Counted from the stretch's first letter, positions 1 to 6,889 are shown. The stretch: DNA of 7,015 nucleotides from Polyangiaceae bacterium (GCA_022447485.1 JAKVCH010000153.1:1-7015); one strand, 5' to 3'. Notes: generated by a model from the letters alone, not told the origin. Program-made: numbers and translations.

Positions 1-904
1 AGGCCAAGGCCATTCCCGCTCCCAGAAATGACCGAGAACCTTGAACGATCACCGCCTCGCGCACCCCTGCGCCCCCTGGAGCAAATAAAGCCAAGAACCC
101 CCCCAAAACTGCAGCATTCAAGGCGACCGACGCCCAAAGAGCCGCCCCCGGACTCGCCCCAAGGGCAGAGGCCGAGCTCAGGCCTAAACCAAGCCAACAG
201 ATCCAATGAAGGAGGTGAGCGACCACTGCTGGAAAAGGTAAGACTCCTCGCCTCTTCGAGTCGCTCAGAGCCCGTTCTTGAGATTCATTCTCCGCTTTTG
301 AACTCATCAAGCGACCAAGCAGACGCATGACAACAGGGGGATATTTCGCTCGCGGGTAAAACACCAAGAGAGCAAGGGAAATACCGCCCAAGATAGCGCA
401 GCTCAGCGCACTGGCTCGACCCATCGATTGAACAAGATGCGGCAACTCCTCCCACGGAGCAAAGCATGCAACCACCACAACAAGCACCGAGCCAACGGCA
501 AGCCAACTCAGAAGCTCTAGGCCTAAACTAGCCAACATCAACTTCTTCGAGACTTCCAGCCTGGCAGCTCCAGCCACGCGCACGGCGGGCAAGCCGACTT
601 TACCAGGTGTGTAGCGAGCGAGTTGAGAACTCAAGTAGAGCCCCAAGGAGGGAATCAGCGCTAAGCGCTGAGAGCTCAAATCTTCTAAAATGAAGCGCCA
701 GGCGCCATACTGAAAAAAGATGGAGGCCAGGGCAAAGGCAAAGCTAAGAACAACCCAGGATGGCAGTACCTCAAGGGAGCTGGCCTGAAATTCACCCCAG
801 ACCTGGACAAACGACCAGACGACAAAGGCACCTGTCACCAGGAAAAATAGCCAGCGCAGAGCAAAGAATATCGTGCGCTGGGCACTTGGCGCCGGATCGT
901 TCAT
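1..904 (-). CDS. Lysylphosphatidylglycerol synthase TM-region (UPF0104) family membrane protein, 3' end outside window
   Basis: Read on the minus strand from the ATG at 904-902, the frame stays open for 301 codons to the window edge, so the C-terminus is missing. The product is strongly hydrophobic, with likely membrane spans near residues 11-37, 47-66, 123-149, 165-193, 222-246 and 255-278. Two motifs typical of this family are visible: RYTPGKVG at 97-104 and APGGAGVRE at 275-283. Family members are inner-membrane proteins related to the flippase half of MprF and are often near glycosyltransferase or lipid genes. The exact substrate cannot be told from sequence, and no cytosolic lysyl-transferase domain is seen in the part present. 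The usual family length is roughly 300-350 residues, so most of the protein is here. A cytoplasmic or periplasmic loop around residues 196-222 is hydrophilic. There is no strong ribosome binding site directly before the ATG; start codon usage may depend on the overlapping leader ORF at 901-927. The gene is divergent from the TPR gene. Membrane family assignment is confident; function is not. Confidence 0.85.
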   Translation of the reverse strand, partial: MNDPAPSAQRTIFFALRWLFFLVTGAFVVWSFVQVWGEFQASSLEVLPSWVVLSFAFALASIFFQYGAWRFILEDLSSQRLALIPSLGLYLSSQLARYTPGKVGLPAVRVAGAARLEVSKKLMLASLGLELLSWLAVGSVLVVVVACFAPWEELPHLVQSMGRASALSCAILGGISLALLVFYPRAKYPPVVMRLLGRLMSSKAENESQERALSDSKRRGVLPFPAVVAHLLHWICWLGLGLSSASALGASPGAALWASVALNAAVLGGFLALFAPGGAGVREAVIVQGSRSFLGAGMALA

Positions 905-927
905 AGCCGCTGGGTAGCACCTACCAT
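901..927 (-). CDS. Putative 8-codon leader ORF coupled to the downstream membrane protein gene
   Basis: On the minus strand an ATG at 927-925 opens a reading frame encoding MVGATQRL. Its TGA stop (903-901) overlaps the ATG of the membrane protein gene in the classic ATGA arrangement. Unlike the main gene, this mini-ORF has a good purine-rich ribosome binding site (GAGGGAAAG, 932-940). Within it lies a 13-base hairpin, GGTAG-GTG-CTACC, at 913-925. One stem arm begins at the G of the mini-ORF start codon. A ribosome translating the mini-ORF would melt this hairpin and arrive at the main start codon. Translational coupling is inferred from this geometry. The mini-ORF is too short for coding statistics, so chance is a real alternative. 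Confidence 0.3.
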   Translation of the reverse strand: MVGATQRL

Positions 928-931
928 GAAT

Positions 932-940
932 CTTTCCCTC
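932..940 (-). promoter_or_regulatory. Shine-Dalgarno-like site
   Basis: Read on the minus strand this is GAGGGAAAG, with the GAGG core nine bases before the ATG at 927 and about 32 bases before the membrane protein ATG at 904. The distance suits the 8-codon leader ORF and is too long for direct initiation at 904. It is therefore the main reason for thinking the leader ORF may be translated. Confidence 0.4.
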
Positions 941-969
941 AGGGCTACCGGAAGGCCGACACCCAACCT

Positions 970-998
970 TTGCCGTGACTGGAACCACAGATTAAACT
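970..998 (+). promoter_or_regulatory. Sigma70-like promoter for the TPR/HEAT gene, leaderless-type placement
   Basis: TTGCCG at 970-975 (4 of 6 to the TTGACA consensus) is followed after exactly 17 bases by TAAACT at 993-998 (4 of 6 to TATAAT, and a TANNNT match). Only seven bases separate the -10 element from the ATG at 1006, so transcription would be expected to start at or one base before the start codon. This agrees with the absence of any Shine-Dalgarno sequence before 1006 (the preceding bases are pyrimidine-rich, CTCACCCTT). The call rests on sequence match and spacing only. Confidence 0.4.
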
Positions 999-1005
999 CA
1001 CCCTT

Positions 1006-4000
1006 ATGAGCCGCGGTCGATCAGCTGAGAAGAGACATCTTCGAACCAACACCTGGGTGATTGTCGGCCTCTGCTTCGCTCTCTTGAGTCAAAGCGAAGT
1101 CTCCCACGCACAGTTTAATCCAGCGGGACGCAAAAGACCCAGCCGAAGTAGCACCAAAGCCTCCCAGTCGGCCCCGAGGAAAGTCCCCCGCACGCAGAGC
1201 AGCTCAAACTCTCGCCCTCAACTCAAATCCCAAGAGAAGGATCAACGGCTCAGAGAACGCTACCAGCGACTCATCTTTGCCCACCCTGGCGAGGAGCTAC
1301 CTCTCCAGCGCCTGATAGAGTTATCACAAAGACTGGACGGGAGTCTCCGACCTCTCCAAAAGTGGCTGGAGAAAGAATCGAAAAAGGAACCTAAGAACCG
1401 TTATCCTGTACTACTGGCGCAAGCTGAAATCGCCTCGACTCAAGGCGAGAAAGAAAAACAAAGAGCGAGACTTGACGAAGCCACGCGCCTAGCACCCCAG
1501 CGCGCTGAAGCCTGGAAGAGGCTCGCCTCTTTCTACCGAGGCGAGGAAGATTACAAAAAGGCAATTGCCGCAAATCAAAAGACTCTCGACCTCATCCAAG
1601 GGACTGAAAAGGATCAAGTCCTGCGCTTGCTCAGAGACGATTCCCTCACCCTTGGTGATCACGCTGCAGCCAAAGACTTTCAACGTCAGCTAGAAACGAG
1701 AGTGCCTGGGGCTTTTTCTGTTGCTGCGGAATTAGGTCGAGAGTTTCTCCGCCGGAACTTGGGCGAGGAGGCGAGGAGCGAATTCGAGCGCCTCGTTCAA
1801 CGATATTCTCCCCCTAGCTCGGCGGGAATTCAGGCTCGCTCTCTTCTCGCCCAAGCCTATCTCTCCTTAGGTAAGCCGAAAAAAAGTCTAGAGGTTCTCG
1901 ACGAAGCACTGAAGAACGCCTCTCGCCATCCTGGATTACAGAGAGAATTAATTCAGCTGAGCATTCGAGTACATCGAGAAGAGAATCGACTACCTGAGCT
2001 AATACGTACTCTCGAAACCAAAGCCCAGACGACCTACGACTGGCAAGTCTTGGCCCAACTACAAGAAGAAGAAGGTCAATTCAAAGAAGCCCTCGCGTCT
2101 TATCGAAAGGCCCTTCAGCGCGCGCCCCGGGATATTGATCTGCGCCTCAGCTACGTTCGTCTCTTGGAGTTGCACGGAGAAGTAGAAGAAGCAGTGAATC
2201 AATACGTGAAGCTGCACCAACTCGCTCCAAAAGATGTCGCTCTCGGCATCCTCGCCATCGAGGCGCTCTTCCATTCCGGTCAAGAAAGAAAAGCTCTGCA
2301 GATATTCGACAAGCTAGCGGCTCAAAGTAATTCTCCCCCAGATACCTTTGCTTTACTCGAGCTGGCCGAACGCCGGGGAGAGAACCAACGAGTCACTCAA
2401 CTGGCAGAGAGGCTTCGCCGAGCACCTCATACAGATTGGCAGGCCTTCCTCGAATTAGGCAACCGAGCCTTCCGTGATGGCGATAAAAAGACGGCAAAAG
2501 AGCTCTGGAAAAAAGCCCTTGCCTTGCACCCTCAAAAAGCGCGCGGGCTTATCTCTTATGGCCAAACCCTTCTCGATCATCACTTTACGGAAGAAGGTCT
2601 GGAAGCCTTAGAGGGTGCAGTCCAGCTCGCCCCGGAAAGTTGGTCCGCCCAGCGCGCCTACGCGCTGGGACTTGAGCGCGCGTCCGCCGTAGCTAAGGCC
2701 TCCAGTGCTCGGAAACTCCAGCTCAAAGCTCTGGTGGCCTGGGATCAGGCCTTGAGCCTGAGTCACGGCAGACAATCTCAGCAGCACGAAGCAGAGGCCC
2801 ATCGACATATTGTCCGACTCTGGTCACGACTCGATCGGCTGGAAAAAGAGCTCTCCCAAATTCGTCGACTCAGCGAGTCAACGCCGGACGACCGCCAACG
2901 AATCCGTTTAGTGGCCAGAGCAGAAATAGCAGCCGGGCAAGCAGAGCGGGCCGCAGAGCGATTGCGAAGATCCCTGCAGCGCGTGCCAGGCGATCGCAGC
3001 AGCCTGATTCTATTGAAAGAAGCCGAACTCAAGTCGACGGGCAACGCAACCGCGACTTTAGAGGAACTCGTGCGAGTTGATCCTACTCATGCGCGCCAAT
3101 ATCTGGAGGAAATCGCTCACTGGGCGGAGAAGAATGGTGACCCTCAATTGGCTCGGGTGACAGCGGAGCGAGCCTTCAACCTTTTTCCCCAAGATGCTGA
3201 GGCGGCAGAAACCTTAGCGAAGATTCTGGCAAACCAGGGTGAATTTCTCCAAGCGATCTCGACCTATGAACGAGCACTCCAACTGAATCGAGGTCAAGCC
3301 CACCTCTTCATCGCTCAAGCAACACTCTTGGAAAAAGTCGGGCAAAACGACCGGGCTTTCGCCCTCTACCTTCAAGTCCTGCGCACCTCCAACAACCAGA
3401 GCCTGATCAACCAGTCATTGACTCAAGCTCGACTATTGGCCCGCCTTCAGAAAAACTACCGAGCTCTGGAAGACGTCTTGCGTCCTAAGGTAATCAAAGA
3501 ACGCAGCGACCCTCGACTAAGAATCGAATTATTTCAAGTTTTAGAGCGAGAGATAGCAACTCTTCCAGAAGCCCAAACTCCCGGATCCTCTCGAAGGGAG
3601 ATCGATCGGCTGATTGCCAGGAATCGAGCTCCACTCTTGCGAGCTCTTGCTTCTGGCAATGCTCTGGAAGCAGAGCTTGCCCTGGGCCTTTTAATGACTG
3701 GCGACGATCGAGCGACTCATCGAGCCTTACTCCAATTCGCTCAAGGCCAGGCAAACCTTTCCTTGCGAAAAAGAGCTCTCTCGCACCTTCGTCCGATTGA
3801 AGACCCCGACACCGTTGCGAGGCTGGCATCTGAATTTATCGGTCCCACTCAAAAGTCGTCTCCTGAATTAGAGCCGATCGCCGTTTGGGCCTTGGGCCAT
3901 TACTTTTTGAAAACGGCGGGACCTTGGGGCAAAGAAGAGAGCAATCGACTTCTTGATGCCCTCGACTCAAAAAATGAACAGCCCGCCACGATGGCGGCGT

Positions 4001-5085
4001 TGGGCTGGGGTCAGCGCCTTCAAGGTCAAAAAATTGGAAGCGGTCTGCCAGTGGAATTCATGCCGCGACTGGAGTCACGACTCGTAAAACGAGCAAAAAA
4101 CTACCAAAATAGTCGTCAGCTCCAGGCCGCTTTTTTCCTCGCCTTAAGTCAACTTCCGAGGGTCAATGAAATTGACCTAGAGAATTTCAAACGCCTCCAA
4201 GCTACCGACACCCCGTCAGAGGAACTGGCCTTTTTTAGACTTCGCCTGGCCCACGTCCGTCATTCTGCTCAGAAAAAACTGGAGCTCGAGGAAGAAATCA
4301 CCTCCTCGTTCACAACGTCTTCGAAATTTGCTCACCAGGGAACACTCTTCCTTCTAGCCCAAGAGCGAGGGCTAGTCGCCGCGCAGAACCTACTTCCCGA
4401 GAATCTCGACGAAGACTTCAAACTTTCTTCCTGGCTGAGCAGCCTCTTGGCGCAGGAACTCGTGCTCCCCCATCGGCTGCAGCTGCTCCAATTAACCTCA
4501 AGCGCCTACCAAAAGGCTATTTCCCGTCAATTGCGCTCCACAACGGATCAACTCAGCCAAGGTCTCAGCCTTTTGAGCAGCCAAGACGGCGCGCCCCGAT
4601 TATTGCCTTATCTTCAGCGCCAGGAGTTTGAAGCACTCCCAGCTCAAAAAGAAGCTGAAATCAGCCAACTGAGAAGGGAAATTCTCGCAGCAATTCAGGA
4701 GGAAATCTTGGAAGCCGCCCAACACCAAAACCTCAAGGTTCGTGCCCAGGCACTCGGCTTATTGATTGCAGAAGAAGACTCGGAACAAGAGAGAATTCTC
4801 TTGGCCCACCTCGACCATTCTTTCGAGCAACTGAGCACAGCGGCGCTGCGCAGTTTGCGCCTGAATTGCACTGCAGCTCTTTTTCAAGAAGCCTTGCGTA
4901 TGGCGCTCGACGCCACTCGATCCTGGAACCTCCGCCTTCGAGCAATCAGAGCATTAGGGGAAGCAGAAGACCACCAGAACGAGAGGCAGAGGCTCGCCTT
5001 CGTCGATGCCCTCCAGCAGCTCTCAGGCCACCCACAGCTCCTTGTCGCTGAGACTGCCAAGCAGCTACTCTCGACAAGAGAGTGA
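1006..5085 (+). CDS. Large exported TPR- and HEAT-repeat protein, function unknown
   Basis: This encodes 1359 residues. Residues 1-36 look like a Sec signal peptide: a basic start (R3, R5, K9, R10, R13), a hydrophobic core WVIVGLCFALL, and a likely signal peptidase I site after SHA, before QFNP. A basic, Ser-rich, probably disordered stretch follows (about 37-80). From about 80 to 830 there are many degenerate tetratricopeptide repeats; the clearest lie around 168-196, 345-440, 478-545 and 631-796, with the usual A/L-G-Y-A-P spacing and helix pairs ending in P. About 876-985 and 1226-1355 look like HEAT/armadillo-type helical repeats (for example NLKVRAQALGLL and NLRLRAIRALGEAE). No enzymatic motif was recognised. 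Such proteins usually act as protein-binding scaffolds, here probably in the periplasm or at the outer membrane. An in-frame TGA upstream leaves 1006 as the only reasonable ATG. The gene stands alone between divergent and convergent neighbours. The fold is well supported; the role is unknown. Confidence 0.9.
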   Translation: MSRGRSAEKRHLRTNTWVIVGLCFALLSQSEVSHAQFNPAGRKRPSRSSTKASQSAPRKVPRTQSSSNSRPQLKSQEKDQRLRERYQRLIFAHPGEELPLQRLIELSQRLDGSLRPLQKWLEKESKKEPKNRYPVLLAQAEIASTQGEKEKQRARLDEATRLAPQRAEAWKRLASFYRGEEDYKKAIAANQKTLDLIQGTEKDQVLRLLRDDSLTLGDHAAAKDFQRQLETRVPGAFSVAAELGREFLRRNLGEEARSEFERLVQRYSPPSSAGIQARSLLAQAYLSLGKPKKSLEVLDEALKNASRHPGLQRELIQLSIRVHREENRLPELIRTLETKAQTTYDWQVLAQLQEEEGQFKEALASYRKALQRAPRDIDLRLSYVRLLELHGEVEEAVNQYVKLHQLAPKDVALGILAIEALFHSGQERKALQIFDKLAAQSNSPPDTFALLELAERRGENQRVTQLAERLRRAPHTDWQAFLELGNRAFRDGDKKTAKELWKKALALHPQKARGLISYGQTLLDHHFTEEGLEALEGAVQLAPESWSAQRAYALGLERASAVAKASSARKLQLKALVAWDQALSLSHGRQSQQHEAEAHRHIVRLWSRLDRLEKELSQIRRLSESTPDDRQRIRLVARAEIAAGQAERAAERLRRSLQRVPGDRSSLILLKEAELKSTGNATATLEELVRVDPTHARQYLEEIAHWAEKNGDPQLARVTAERAFNLFPQDAEAAETLAKILANQGEFLQAISTYERALQLNRGQAHLFIAQATLLEKVGQNDRAFALYLQVLRTSNNQSLINQSLTQARLLARLQKNYRALEDVLRPKVIKERSDPRLRIELFQVLEREIATLPEAQTPGSSRREIDRLIARNRAPLLRALASGNALEAELALGLLMTGDDRATHRALLQFAQGQANLSLRKRALSHLRPIEDPDTVARLASEFIGPTQKSSPELEPIAVWALGHYFLKTAGPWGKEESNRLLDALDSKNEQPATMAALGWGQRLQGQKIGSGLPVEFMPRLESRLVKRAKNYQNSRQLQAAFFLALSQLPRVNEIDLENFKRLQATDTPSEELAFFRLRLAHVRHSAQKKLELEEEITSSFTTSSKFAHQGTLFLLAQERGLVAAQNLLPENLDEDFKLSSWLSSLLAQELVLPHRLQLLQLTSSAYQKAISRQLRSTTDQLSQGLSLLSSQDGAPRLLPYLQRQEFEALPAQKEAEISQLRREILAAIQEEILEAAQHQNLKVRAQALGLLIAEEDSEQERILLAHLDHSFEQLSTAALRSLRLNCTAALFQEALRMALDATRSWNLRLRAIRALGEAEDHQNERQRLAFVDALQQLSGHPQLLVAETAKQLLSTRE

Positions 5086-5101
5086 CTCACTTTCTTGTCG
5101 A
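5071..5101. terminator. 31-base palindrome spanning both convergent stop codons, possible bidirectional terminator
   Basis: The left arm TCGACAAGAGAGTGA (5071-5085) and the reverse complement of the right arm, TCGACAAGAAAGTGA (5087-5101), agree at 14 of 15 positions. The centre is the single base at 5086 that separates the two genes. The one mismatch becomes a G-U pair in plus-strand RNA. The palindrome contains the stop codons of both genes (5083-5085 plus, 5087-5089 minus). Neither side is followed by a run of T in its direction of transcription, so it is not a textbook intrinsic terminator. It could instead stabilise the mRNA 3' ends, act with Rho, or bind a protein. The inverted repeat is certain; the terminator function is inferred. 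Confidence 0.55.
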
Positions 5102-6661
5102 ACGTGCTCGAGGAGACTTGGCTCGCTTCGGGGTTGCCTTTGCTTTTGTGCGTCGAGGCGTTGGTTTTTGAGGAGGCACAATAGGGGAAGCCGCATGTTT
5201 TTCGACCAATTCCAAAAAGGTCAGCACCGCATGCCCGGTTCCGCCTTTGGGATGCATACCAGAAGCTGAATCGCGGTAGACAGGCCCCGGAATATCACAG
5301 TGCATCCAGGGTAAACCAGCAGTGAACTCTCGGAGAAAGAGGGCCGCCGTGATCGCTCCTCCCCACCGAGTCCCTGTATGTTTAATATCAGTAATGGAGC
5401 TCTTCAATTGAGCCCGGAGTTCTTCAATCAGCGGCATGCGCCAGAAACTCTCTCCGACCGTTGCCGCCGCTTCTGTCATCGCCGCAGCCATTTCCTCGCT
5501 CCCGGTGAAGAACGCGGAATAAGGGTTCCCAAGAGAAACGAGCGTAGCGCCGGTTAAAGTCGCGGCGTCGACAATAAAGTCTGGTTTCAAGCGAGTCGCA
5601 TAGGTGAGGGCATCGGCTAAAACCAAGCGCCCCTCGGCGTCTGTGTTAATGATCTCGACGCCCTTGCCGGAAAGTGAACGAAATACATCACTCGGGCGGT
5701 AGGCATTTGCATCGGGCATATTTTCTGCGGCTCCGATGATGCCATGAACTTCGACATCAGGGTTTTTCGCCGTGAGGGCCTCCATCAACCCTAAGACAGC
5801 TGCACCGCCCGACATATCTGTCTTCATATCGGCCATGCCAGCCATCGGCTTGATGCAAAGACCACCAGAATCGAAGGTGAGTCCCTTGCCAACAAATGCC
5901 ACCTTTCCTTTGGATTTACCCTTCGGCTTGTAGGTGAGATGAATGAACCAAGGCGCATTGGTACTGCCTTGCCCCACAGCGGCATGGAGATTCATACCAG
6001 CTCGAATGATGCCTTGTTGGTCCAAAAGCTTACAGGTTAGCTTGCCCCGCTTTGCAACATCTTTTGCTCGCTTTGCGAAGCTTTCCGGAGTCAAGATATT
6101 TGGTGGTTCGTTGATCAAGTCACGGGCTAAGCACACACCCTTGGCAACCCCAAGCCCCTGCTGAATCGCAGCTTTGTCGGACGCAGACGCGCTCCTGGTG
6201 CGCAAGACCGATACGGCCGGGGCCGCCTGGGACTCTTTCTCAAAGACATAACGATCGAATTGATATGCACCCAGCCCGACTCCCAAAGCGAGATGATAGA
6301 TACTGTCATCATTGCTCGCCACGATTGCTAATTTCTTCGGCTTCTTGGCCAGGGAGTCGCGCACGCCTTTTGCTGCTGCTGCAACCAGCTTAGCATCATC
6401 GAGCTCACCAACTTCAGCGCTCCCAACAACCAGCAGCTCTGAATAATTCAACCGGCCAAGAAGGGGAATAGTCGTTGAGCTCCCGGCGCTCGGCTGAAAT
6501 CGCACACGCTCCAAATGGGCACTTAATTCTCCACCTAAATGCTCATCCAAAAGAGCAATCGTTTCATCTTCGCTCGCCTCGGCACCGCGAATCATGACCA
6601 CCAAGACATCTGCTTTAAAATCAGCAACATTCTTCTTTAGCAACTGGATCTTCGGACTCAT
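5087..6661 (-). CDS. pepA: Leucyl aminopeptidase, M17 family
   Basis: This 524-residue protein removes N-terminal residues from peptides in the cytoplasm as a two-metal (Zn/Mn) enzyme, normally a hexamer. The N-terminal macro-like domain covers about 1-170 and the catalytic domain about 171-490, opening with the family motif NEPPNILTP (184-192). All expected metal ligands and catalytic residues are present: K259, D264, D282, D341 and E343 for metals, with K271 and R345 in the VGKGLTFDSGG, KTDMSGG and NTDAEGRLVLADA motifs. Each is exactly 11 residues lower than its E. coli PepA counterpart (K270, D275, K282, D293, D352, E354, R356). After the catalytic domain, residues 496-524 form a Lys/Arg/Pro/Ala-rich tail resembling a histone H1 tail, which is not part of the M17 fold. 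E. coli PepA also binds DNA, so a nucleic-acid role for the tail is possible but unproven. There is no ribosome binding site before the ATG. The gene converges on the TPR gene with a one-base gap and follows the small ORF at 6701-6874 in the same direction. Confidence 0.97.
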   Translation of the reverse strand: MSPKIQLLKKNVADFKADVLVVMIRGAEASEDETIALLDEHLGGELSAHLERVRFQPSAGSSTTIPLLGRLNYSELLVVGSAEVGELDDAKLVAAAAKGVRDSLAKKPKKLAIVASNDDSIYHLALGVGLGAYQFDRYVFEKESQAAPAVSVLRTRSASASDKAAIQQGLGVAKGVCLARDLINEPPNILTPESFAKRAKDVAKRGKLTCKLLDQQGIIRAGMNLHAAVGQGSTNAPWFIHLTYKPKGKSKGKVAFVGKGLTFDSGGLCIKPMAGMADMKTDMSGGAAVLGLMEALTAKNPDVEVHGIIGAAENMPDANAYRPSDVFRSLSGKGVEIINTDAEGRLVLADALTYATRLKPDFIVDAATLTGATLVSLGNPYSAFFTGSEEMAAAMTEAAATVGESFWRMPLIEELRAQLKSSITDIKHTGTRWGGAITAALFLREFTAGLPWMHCDIPGPVYRDSASGMHPKGGTGHAVLTFLELVEKHAASPIVPPQKPTPRRTKAKATPKRAKSPRARSTRK

Positions 6662-6667
6662 GACCGT

Positions 6668-6696
6668 AGGCTAGTCTGCTTCTCTAGAGCCGCCAA
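6668..6696 (-). promoter_or_regulatory. Promoter-like element for pepA, leaderless-type placement
   Basis: Read on the minus strand, TTGGCG (6696-6691) is followed after 17 bases by TAGCCT (6673-6668), and the pepA ATG begins seven bases after the -10 element. The spacing and near-zero leader match the layout seen before the TPR gene, and pepA likewise lacks a Shine-Dalgarno sequence. The spacer contains the 8-base palindrome CTCTAGAG (6682-6689), which could be an operator or chance. The -10 element matches the consensus at only 3 of 6 positions, so the call is tentative. Confidence 0.3.
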
Positions 6697-6700
6697 GTCC

Positions 6701-6874
6701 TCACGCAGTTTGTTCTTTCCACTGGGCGCCTTTCACCGGACCTGTCGCTGGACCTGTCACCGGCCCTGCGCCGGGCACGACAACTTCACCGCTCACCCGA
6801 CCCTGGTGATCAAAGAATAATTCGAGAATGCCTCGGCTGGGCTTCGAGCACGGAATTTCTGAAGGAATTGGCAT
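6701..6874 (-). CDS. Small hypothetical protein with xxGP repeats (57 residues)
   Basis: On the minus strand an ATG at 6874-6872 opens 57 codons ending with TGA at 6703-6701. The first part contains a folded-looking segment, GILELFFDHQGRVSGEVVVP (residues 15-34). A tetrapeptide repeat GAGP-VTGP-ATGP-VKGA follows (about 35-50), then a short polar end QWKEQTA. I do not recognise a family. Support for coding: the ORF fills most of the otherwise unexplained space between pepA and tsaD, codon choice resembles its neighbours, and it ends 39 bases before pepA in the same orientation, so the two could be co-transcribed. Against it: no clear ribosome binding site or -10 element precedes the ATG (the nearest purine patch, GGGAT, is about 12 bases upstream), the frame stays open upstream beyond the ATG, and a repeat can keep a frame open by chance. 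No signal peptide or membrane span is seen. Confidence 0.5.
   Translation of the reverse strand: MPIPSEIPCSKPSRGILELFFDHQGRVSGEVVVPGAGPVTGPATGPVKGAQWKEQTA
6734..6781. repeat. 12-base tandem repeat, three good copies plus one degenerate
   Basis: Units on the plus strand are CACCGGACCTGT (6734-6745), CGCTGGACCTGT (6746-6757), CACCGGCCCTGC (6758-6769) and a diverged GCCGGGCACGAC (6770-6781). Units two and three each differ from unit one at two positions. The 12-base period is a multiple of three, and on the minus strand the units encode the tetrapeptide repeat VTGP-ATGP-VKGA of the small protein. This is consistent with repeat expansion inside a coding sequence. Confidence 0.75.
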
Positions 6875-6889
6875 CCAGAAGGCTGATCC

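Noticed and set aside
28..330. Plus-strand 100-codon ORF rich in proline and arginine
   Set aside because: It lies antisense to the membrane protein gene, whose frame is unbroken and carries recognisable family motifs; the Pro/Arg-rich composition is typical of the complement of a hydrophobic coding sequence.
285..506. Minus-strand 73-codon ORF
   Set aside because: It is in a different frame from the membrane protein that covers the same bases, and has a Cys/Gly-rich composition with no motif.
1391..3829. Several minus-strand ORFs of 60-111 codons inside the TPR/HEAT gene
   Set aside because: They are antisense shadows of a long, clearly coding frame, with no ribosome binding site or recognisable domain.
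5071..5101. Palindrome considered as an attachment site or insertion-sequence end
   Set aside because: No integrase, transposase, target duplication or second copy is visible in the window, and both flanking genes read through to intact C-termini.
4733..5269. ORFs on both strands around the convergent junction (4733-4945, 4866-5051, 4884-5090, 5006-5269)
   Set aside because: All overlap the 3' ends of the TPR gene or pepA in other frames; their Ser/Arg/Pro-rich composition reflects the complement or shifted frame of the real genes.
5943..6312. ORFs of 61-73 codons within pepA
   Set aside because: The M17 frame is intact with all catalytic residues, so these are other-frame shadows.
6734..6781. 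Tandem repeat considered as a CRISPR or protein-binding iteron array
   Set aside because: Units are 12 bases, directly adjacent with no spacers, and the array is short; a coding tetrapeptide repeat explains it better.
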